Assembly (NCBI GenBank): GCA_021029095.1
Contig: JAJOHG010000076.1
Span: forward strand, 1 to 64,000
DNA from: Phellopilus nigrolimitatus
Taxonomy: Eukaryota; Basidiomycota; Agaricomycetes; Hymenochaetales; Hymenochaetaceae
Reading direction: 5' to 3'
DNA length: 64,000 nucleotides
Numbering within the stretch: the stretch's first letter is position 1; every line of letters begins with the position of its first letter. This document shows, in pieces, positions 57,510-64,000 of the stretch. The position numbers and the translations under genes were made by a program. The notes under the pieces are model-generated. The model saw only the letters and a program-made list of their open reading frames with translations, did not search any database and was not told where the DNA came from.

Positions 57510-60474
57510 CTACATAGGCTCGTCCATAGGTCGTACACCACACTGCTGCAGGCGCTGGCGCGTTTCGAGAGCGTCAACTTCCTCCCGCAGTTTGCGATTT
57601 GCGTACTTGAGCTGCTGCAGTTCGTACTGCCACGATGATACGCGGGTCGCCTCGAGCTCTGCAAACACGTTTGAATGCGGCGGGCGCAAAATGCAGCCAG
57701 GCACGGCTGGCGGCTTGTGCATCGGGGGCGCGGGAGGCGGAATGTACTCGGCGTGCTGGTGCTGGTGCGGATGAAGATGCGTGAATGGGGCGCTGGAGGG
57801 ATAGCTGTGGGGAGAATAAGCAGTGAACGAAAAAGGCACCGAGGTAGTGGGCGATGAAGCTGAGTTCGGGAACGAGGACAGCAGCTTGAACTGAGAAATT
57901 ATTCGTCCAGAGCCTGAAGTAGCCACCACACCCCCCTCAGCAGAACAGTAAAGCACGACCTGTAACCAAACTGCCTCCCCGTCCCGATTTTTCAACTGGC
58001 ACGTCAGGTATTGTGTCCCATCTGTGTCTATATTATCTGTCCCCGCCGAGGCGCGCTCGATTGCTTCGAGCACCTGCTCCGCCGACGCCGAACCTGGTAC
58101 ATCATCGCAGATAAACTCGCGCACCGAGCGCCCAATCATCTCTCCCGTCCCCCAACCGAGGACGTCGCGCACGCCCGCGCCGGCGACGAGAAACAGACCG
58201 CCATCACACAACATAGCCCAGAACTCGCGCTCGTTACCGCCTGCCTCCGCATCTGTATCTTCTTTCGACTCGCTGTCTTCTGCCTGCGCGAGCGTTCCAT
58301 CGAAAGTAGGGGAGATGCCGACAAGTCCACCGGAGCGCGCGATGGCACCCCAGCGAAGACTCGGCATCGTGCATGTACGCCCGCTCAGCACGATCGCCTT
58401 GCGGCCCTTTCCGGATTCGACGTGTAGCTGCCCGAGGCACTCGATCCAAGTGTATGTGCCAACCTTTGTGCGCATGCGGAAGAGCAGATTGACGATGCGC
58501 TGACCTGGTTGCAGGGATTGCGCCGGTGTTTTTGTTGGATAGCAGGCGTGAGAAGGTGAATCGCTGCTTTCACCAGTTGTTGGGGCGGCATTTTCCACGG
58601 ATGTGATCTGCCCGGGCGCGAGGCTGCTTTCCTTGAGCTCACGGAGAAGCGGAACCGCGTCGCTGGGGTGGCAGAAGTCGCTCATACATTTCCCGACCAG
58701 CTCACCTGGCTCATAGCCTAACACGCGGCGTACGCTCGGCGAGACATACAGGAAATGGCCTTTCAACGAGAGGACATGCACGAAGTCCGGAGCGTGCTCG
58801 AGCAGGAGGAGGTGCAACCACTGTCGTTCGTCGCGCGCGTCGGGCTTGCCGCTTGCTGGCGCTGAAGCTGGCGAAGTCGAAGCACCCGCAGCAGAGGAAG
58901 ATAAAGCGGCAGAAGCAGAAGCGGTAAGAGGGTGCGCCGCATTTGACGACGTGGTGAGGGCGATTGCTGACTGGAAAGACGCGTCTGAAAGCATGGTACG
59001 GAGGGCCTTGCCCATCGCCTTCGCGCTGCGCTCCACAGGTGCCAAGTTTTGATTAGAGCTCAGTGGCGATCCGTCCGCCGGCCCATTCGAATAGAACTTC
59101 CCTTCTTTTATACGCTGCATGACGTGTCCCGGCTGCTCGTTCAGATCGACCTGGAAACCGACGTGGAACGCGATTTTGCTGACGTCGTCCTCAGCAGGGA
59201 CGGGCACGATGGACACGCGGTTCACGAATGGCTGGCCACCCTTGCGATAGTTAACCAGGCTGACCTGGCACTCGCGGTCCCCCTGGAGCGCGTAGTGCAG
59301 CGTACCGACCGCCTCGGGGGACGTAAAGCGTCGCGTCTCACCGCGCACAACGAGCCCATTTGGAGCCTGCAGGAAGCGGCAGTTGCGGCCGAGCACCTCA
59401 CCCTCGGCATAGCCCGTGAGCTCACAGAAGGTGCGAGAGACGTAGACGATGGGCGCGTCCGCGCGCCGTACATCGGAGACGACGAACGCGCAGGTGAGAT
59501 CGACGGGGCCAAGCGCGATGGACGGGTTCGCGCGCGTCGCAACGCGGCCGAGCACGGCGAGCATGTCAAAACCAGACTGCGAGTACACGGGCAATCCCAC
59601 GGAAGGCGCGGGCTCGCAAAGCGGGTGTTGATGCGGCTGCGAAGGTATGACAGGCAGATCGTCTGCCTCATTTATCTGTGCGGCTTCCTCCGTAGACATA
59701 TGAACGTTGGCAGACTCATCCGCGGCCATGTCGTCCTGTTGTGGCTGCTGGGTGGAAGCAAGGGCTTCAGAGGCATTGAGCTGCTGCTCCTGCGGGGGGT
59801 CCGCATGGATATAACCGAACGGCGACGCCGCCTGCTTCTCGTGAGTAGATGCTTGTGGTGGCGTTGAGGTAAAAGAGTTTCGCTCGGGAGTCTCCTCTAG
59901 CGTATACAATTTCCTGTCGTGACAAGCCTCGTGTCGGCATCAGCAGCAAATAGGGAAACAAATGGGGAACGCACGTCGTCCGCCAAGGCTTCCCCGGTCC
60001 CGCACCGTACGCCGAGCCTGTGCCCGAGTTGAAGTCGTACATCATTGCAGCCGGGAGCGCGGCCGCGCCGCTGCCGGGCATGAGCGACCCGCTGAAACCG
60101 CCCATCAAGAAAGAGGGCATTTGGAAGAGCCCGCTCGACGGCGGGGGGCCCGGAGCGGGCGGCTTGCTGGCGTACCCATGGGCGCCGTCGCTGCTAGACG
60201 GGGGACGCTTAGTATGCGGGTAGATGTAGTAACCGTCTGAGCCTGTCGCCGCTGAGGCGGAAGTGCAGGGTTTCAGCATTGCCGCGGTCGACGGACCCAT
60301 GGCGCCGTCATTCCACGTGTAATGCTGATACGCTTGCTGGTAGTCATGATAGGTATAATGATGCTCGCCGTGGGGCGGGCCAGTCTCTGCGGAGTGCGGA
60401 TGGTGAGCCGACTGCGAGCCGCGATCGTGCGCGACGGGCGGGTCGGGATCGTCGAGGTAGGTCGAGAACGGCAT
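57510..60474 (-). CDS. wc-1: White-collar-1 type blue-light photoreceptor
   Basis: WC-1 senses blue light through a flavin-binding LOV domain and, with WC-2, activates light-response genes in the nucleus. Two exons (60474-59975 and 59913-57510) join to 967 residues. The N-terminus is Gln/His/Tyr/Pro-rich. The LOV domain has IVYVSRTFCELTGYAEGEVL, the photoactive-Cys motif GRNCRFLQAP and NYRKGGQPFVNRV. A second PAS domain follows (FVHVLSLKGHFLYVSPSVRR, GYEPGELVGKCMSDFCHP), then a third (VRDVLGWGTGEMIGRSVREF with YLTCQLKNRDGEAVWLQVVL). The end is a short coiled coil (YELQQLKYANRKLREEVDAL). No GATA finger is present, as in basidiomycete WC-1 proteins (such as Coprinopsis dst1), where WC-2 supplies DNA binding. 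WC-2 is not in this window. Confidence 0.94.
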
Positions 60475-61249
60475 GACGTTTCAACCTCGGAACTTTTTTC
60501 GACGCTGCAAATGCTGTCGGCGTCGGCGTCGGCGTCGTTATCGTCGACGTTGCCGGCGACGAACCTCCCGACGCTTGCTCAAAATACGGACTAAAGTCAG
60601 GCACTGTCGTTACGCTTTCAGGATGTAAACTTCGACTTCGACTTGACTTCCTATTCGTTGTCGTCGGATTCTTTTTTGTCGTCACCGTCGCGGGGATCTC
60701 GGGGTCGTCGGTGTCGGCAGCGGCACGACGAGGAGATGATAGTGGTGAACGACAGACGAACTCCAGGCTCCTGAGACCGGGGAGGCCGGTGAGGGCGGCG
60801 TGCTAAACTAGTACATTCTTGTGCAAATTGTCAAGGGGCCAACGACATCGTCTTCCATGCATGCTACATGCCGTCATTCATATCCCAGTTCTTTTTTTTT
60901 TTTTGCTGCACGTAAATGACATATGAGAATTGAAAACAGAGTACAGTAAACTGAAATGTCCCATCGTCTTGGAGCAACCGTATCACTAGCATGCGGCCAA
61001 CAAATAAATAATGAGAGGAAGAAAGATGGAGAGTCAATCTTTGCCCCGTTTCCCCTAGCCGCCGCCCATCTTGTCGGGCGGCGTAGTGAATAAAGAGGCA
61101 TGCTTATTTAAGCTCGTTCAATCGAAGTCAGTCAGGTCAAGCATCACGCGGAGGACATAACAAACAGGTGCTGCACACCATGTTTTCATGTCATCGTATA
61201 GCATAGATAAGTACAATGAAGATCACAGAGCGAATGGTCGTACACATCT
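60475..61249. other. Leader/promoter of wc-1 and 3' flank of RPL10
   Basis: A GTCGGC repeat and GTCGTCG tracts lie just upstream of the wc-1 start (60500-60720), a G/C-rich leader. A poly-T run lies at 60890-60904. No further gene was seen. Confidence 0.5.
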
Positions 61250-62016
61250 CTACGCCTTCAACTGCGCGCGGAGGTTGGCTTCGAGTGGGCCCCTCGGGCG
61301 GATGAACTGCACGTACGCGCCGTCCCTGTTCACACAGTCAGAGACAGTCGTCTTGCTAAAGGTAGGGGGGAACTTAATACGTACTGGAATACCAGTTTGT
61401 CCTCCTTGAGCTTAGGGTAGTCTTCCCGCGCGACATTAGTAAAACCCCACTTCTTGGAGACGATGATCTTCTGGCGTCCAGGGAACTTGTAGCGTGCACG
61501 ACGGAGCGCCTCCTGGATGACCTTCGCGTTTGAATCCTTGCAGCGGATACTGAGAATGACCTGTCCGATGTTCACGCGCGCGACAGTGCCATATGGCTTC
61601 CCCCATGCACCACGCATGCCCGTCTGCAGCCGATCGGCGCCGGCGCACGACAACATCTTGTTGATGCGGATGACGTGGAACGGGTGCACACGCACGCGCA
61701 TGTGGAACGCATCCTTGCCCGCAACCTTGGTCACGTACTTGTTCGCGCAAATGCGCGCCGCCTCGAGCGCCTCGGAGCTCAGTTGCTCATACTCGTCTGA
61801 CACGAGATGACAGCAGAAGGGGAAGTCGTCGACCGATGCCTTCTTTCTGCCAAGGTCGAAAATGCGGATCTGAAACAAGGCGAAATTGGGTTTTTTGCTC
61901 GATCAGTACAATCAGAGACGGCGCACCTTGGAGTCGGGAACACCACGATTGTACCGAGATTTGGGGAAAGGCTTGTTCTTGCAGTAGCGGTAGCAGCGAG
62001 CAGGACGACGACCCAT
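61250..62016 (-). CDS. RPL10: 60S ribosomal protein uL16 (L10)
   Basis: uL16 is a late-joining protein of the large subunit near the peptidyl-transferase centre. Three exons are clear: from ATG 62016 ([29 protein letters not shown]), a middle exon ([20 protein letters not shown] to [10 protein letters not shown]) and a last one ([24 protein letters not shown]) ending at TAG 61252-61250. Conserved [20 protein letters not shown] and [17 protein letters not shown] are present. The length, about 214 residues, is normal for the family. A 1.1-kb inverted-repeat element begins only about 320 bp upstream of the start. Confidence 0.96.
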
Positions 62017-62333
62017 CTTGAATCTAAGCACCAAAGCAAATCAGTCAGCACCATCCATCTCATGTGGACCTCATCCACCCCCTCCCGGTTTCCCTATCCA
62101 CCCAAACGACCTCCAAACACCTCGAATGGCATTACCAGCTCTCTAGCAACATCCAGGACCGCAGAAAAGCAAAGAGACGGCACTCACGAGTTTGATGCAG
62201 GAGGTGGCGACAAGAGGAGCGACAAGCGGTGAGACGATTATTAAGGCGCCTCGTTTGGGTGGCGGTGCCGAGTTGACTCGGAACCAGTCAGCACGATAAC
62301 CTCTGAGTAATCCATGTCTATTAGTGCGTGTAG

Positions 62334-63452
62334 TAATACGCCCCGGCCGATCACCTAATACGCCCCGGAGCAAAGTCACACGCCCCGTCCTCCCATCCTA
62401 CCCGCCCCGTTCCTAGCCTCCCCTCCGTATCTCTGCAACGGCTGGGCCTATCGAGACGATTCGACCAGCGCTCGAAAGCTCCCGATGAGGGGAATCTGGC
62501 AAAAATATTCGGGTAAGCTCAATCAACCTGGTTATGTTTCTACGATGCTAACAGTGTTTGGGGAGTACTCACAGGGCTGACAGAGTGAGGTGGCACAACC
62601 ACTGCATGTACAGACAGCAAAAGGCCACTGTCTGAAAGCCCTTGCTGACAGGAGTCTGGGAAAAATATAGGTATGTCTTCAAGTGCCTTTGTTCTTGAGA
62701 TAGAGGGATAACAAGATTTGCATAGTACAGTTAAGAGAATTCTAGTATTCCATGTAACATCTAACTTCCGTACATTGAAAAAATACACTGTAATGATTAA
62801 ATGTGGTGGTGCAATGAGTCAGACTTAAATCTTTGATCCCATTAGGGTTTCTTGAGAAGAGTCAACAGTCTGACAAGGCTTGTTGACATTCTGTATGAAT
62901 ATGCCAGGGACTGTTACCTCTATAAGCTCACAAATAAGCATCAAATAAACTCACCAAATATAATGTATTACTCCACAAGATAGCAGCTTCCAAACACATG
63001 CTTTTTTGTAGTGGTCCATGAAGTAGTTGTTTATCTGTGGCTCATTGGTCCCTGACCATACTATGCAAATCTTGTTATCCCTCTATCTCAAGAACAAAGG
63101 CACTTGAAGACATACCTATATTTTTCCCAGACTCCTGTCAGCAAGGGCTTTCAGACAGTGGCCTTTTGCTGTCTGTACATGCAGTGGTTGTGCCACCTCA
63201 CTCTGTCAGCCCTGTGAGTACTCCCCAAACACTGTTAGCATCGTAGAAACATAACCAGGTTGATTGAGCTTACCCGAATATTTTTGCCAGATTCCCCTCA
63301 TCGAGAGCTTTCGAGCGCTGGTCGAATCGTCTCGATAGGCCCAGCCGTTGCAGAGATACGGAGGGGAGGCTAGGAACGGGGCGGGTAGGATGGGAGGACG
63401 GGGCGTGTGACTTTGCTCCGGGGCGTATTAGGTGATCGGCCGGGGCGTATTA
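62334..63452. mobile_element. Foldback-like element: two 394-bp inverted arms around a 331-bp spacer
   Basis: The left arm (62334-62727) and right arm (63059-63452) are reverse complements of equal length; by eye I find only one mismatch (GCTCCCGATG against GCTCTCGATG). The outer ends read TAATACGCCCCGG and contain a second CCTAATACGCCCCGG 21 bp further in. The spacer 62728-63058 encodes nothing obvious. The arms carry the same open frame in opposite directions (IPIFFPDSCQQGLSDSGLLL). No target duplication is evident at the edges. Such long, nearly identical arms indicate a young element or a recent inverted duplication. Confidence 0.85.
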
Positions 63453-64000
63453 GGTTTAGCTCTATTAGTATTACCAAGGTAAGCAGACTTGGAATAAAAA
63501 ACGAAACACGGTATGTCCAGGAACAATATGGAATAAGGTATAAACTTTAACACAAATCTCTTTTTCTTGACTGCCAGCGCATGTTTTCTCCTGACACGTC
63601 AAGGCTCGCTGAACGCTTGGTGTTCAGAGGCGAGTCCTTATGTATGGCATCCGCGTGGCGAACTTGATACGGGACCTAGTTGCTAGGTGGAATCGAACTC
63701 CAGAAGAAAGCTACATAAGTATCCCCGAGTTCAATCCAGTCCTCAACAATCAGCAGGCCTGTTATCACGAACGGCAACATGCTGGAACTTCTTGTGGGCC
63801 CAGACGCCATACGCTCTGCTCTGATCCTGCGTTCTGCTCTCTTGTCATGCTCTCGCGTTCAGTCGCCACGTCACGTTCCCTTCTAGTGCCCCAAGCTCCC
63901 GGAGAAATCGAGCACAAATGACCGTCCAGGAAGCTCCGACTCCCCTGTGCTGTTATCGCTGCTGTCTCGCTGCTGTCTCCCGCATGGGCACTCCTCTTCG
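63453..64000. other. Window end, no gene recognised
   Basis: An open frame at 63640-63921 has no motif. An ATG at 63918 opens a short Cys-rich frame running off the window, which cannot be judged. Confidence 0.4.

Noticed and set aside
59049..59867. A 272-codon plus-strand open frame
   Set aside because: It lies antisense to the LOV domain of wc-1, whose coding is certain.
62540..63246. Two near-identical small proteins in opposite orientation
   Set aside because: They are the same non-coding arm of the inverted repeat read twice; no start context or homology supports them.
63680..63720. tRNA-like B box (AGTTCGATTCC on the minus strand)
   Set aside because: No A box at the right distance and the flanks do not fold into a cloverleaf.
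1..64000. CRISPR arrays, operons, insertion sequences, phage attachment sites
   Set aside because: The window is eukaryotic with spliceosomal introns; no regularly spaced short repeats were seen.

Overview
This is a window from the nuclear genome of a mushroom-forming fungus (Agaricomycetes, plausibly Polyporales). The grounds are short (about 45-90 bp) introns in nearly every gene, genes on both strands separated by AT-rich gaps, and lineage-typical families: FunK1-type fungal protein kinases, DUF6533/DUF6534 multi-pass membrane proteins, a white-collar-1 photoreceptor without a GATA zinc finger, a HET-C protein and a clade-III-like sesquiterpene synthase. No rRNA, tRNA, CRISPR or prokaryotic signal was found. 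Exon models are read by eye from splice sites and family motifs; internal boundaries may be off where stated.

Layout. 0-2.7 kb: no gene recognised, but a candidate 750-bp terminal-inverted-repeat element. 2.7-4.9 kb: a DUF6534-type membrane protein. 5.4-6.6 kb: sesquiterpene synthase. 7.6-11.1 kb: HET-C. 12.6-13.8 kb: a small protein with a possible C2H2 finger. 14.7-26.7 kb: an accessory-looking block in which two paralogous acidic zinc-ribbon proteins (14.7-16.2 and 23.5-25.1 kb) each lie beside a small Cys-rich protein (16.5 and 25.9 kb), with FunK1 copy 1, a hAT-type MITE and a kinase relic between them. 27.4-31.6 kb: a tandem pair of DUF6533 receptor-like genes. 32.9-41.5 kb: pyruvate-dehydrogenase-kinase family gene, a decayed FunK1, a tandem CCCH protein and eIF2-alpha. 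41.9-45.6 kb: kinase relic plus FunK1 copy 2, the only copy that reads open throughout. 46.1-52.8 kb: a BTB plus CAP-Gly protein divergent from NOC4. 53.3-56.5 kb: FunK1 copy 3, multiply frameshifted. 57.5-62.0 kb: WC-1 and ribosomal protein uL16 (RPL10). 62.3-63.5 kb: an almost perfect inverted repeat with 394-bp arms.

How it fits together. Housekeeping genes (PDK, eIF2-alpha, NOC4, uL16) and regulators (WC-1, CCCH, BTB/CAP-Gly) are interleaved with a dispersed duplication system built around the FunK1 kinase: three long copies, two short relics sharing one deletion structure, and one older relic. All three long copies carry the same GTGGCTCGATCACGTGAG element upstream, and both short relics carry a variant of it. 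This kinase/CACGTG module, with the two matching zinc-ribbon/Cys-rich pairs, is the least explained structure here. Single-base frame breaks in NOC4 and PDK, normally indispensable or conserved genes, warn that some frameshifts may be assembly errors.
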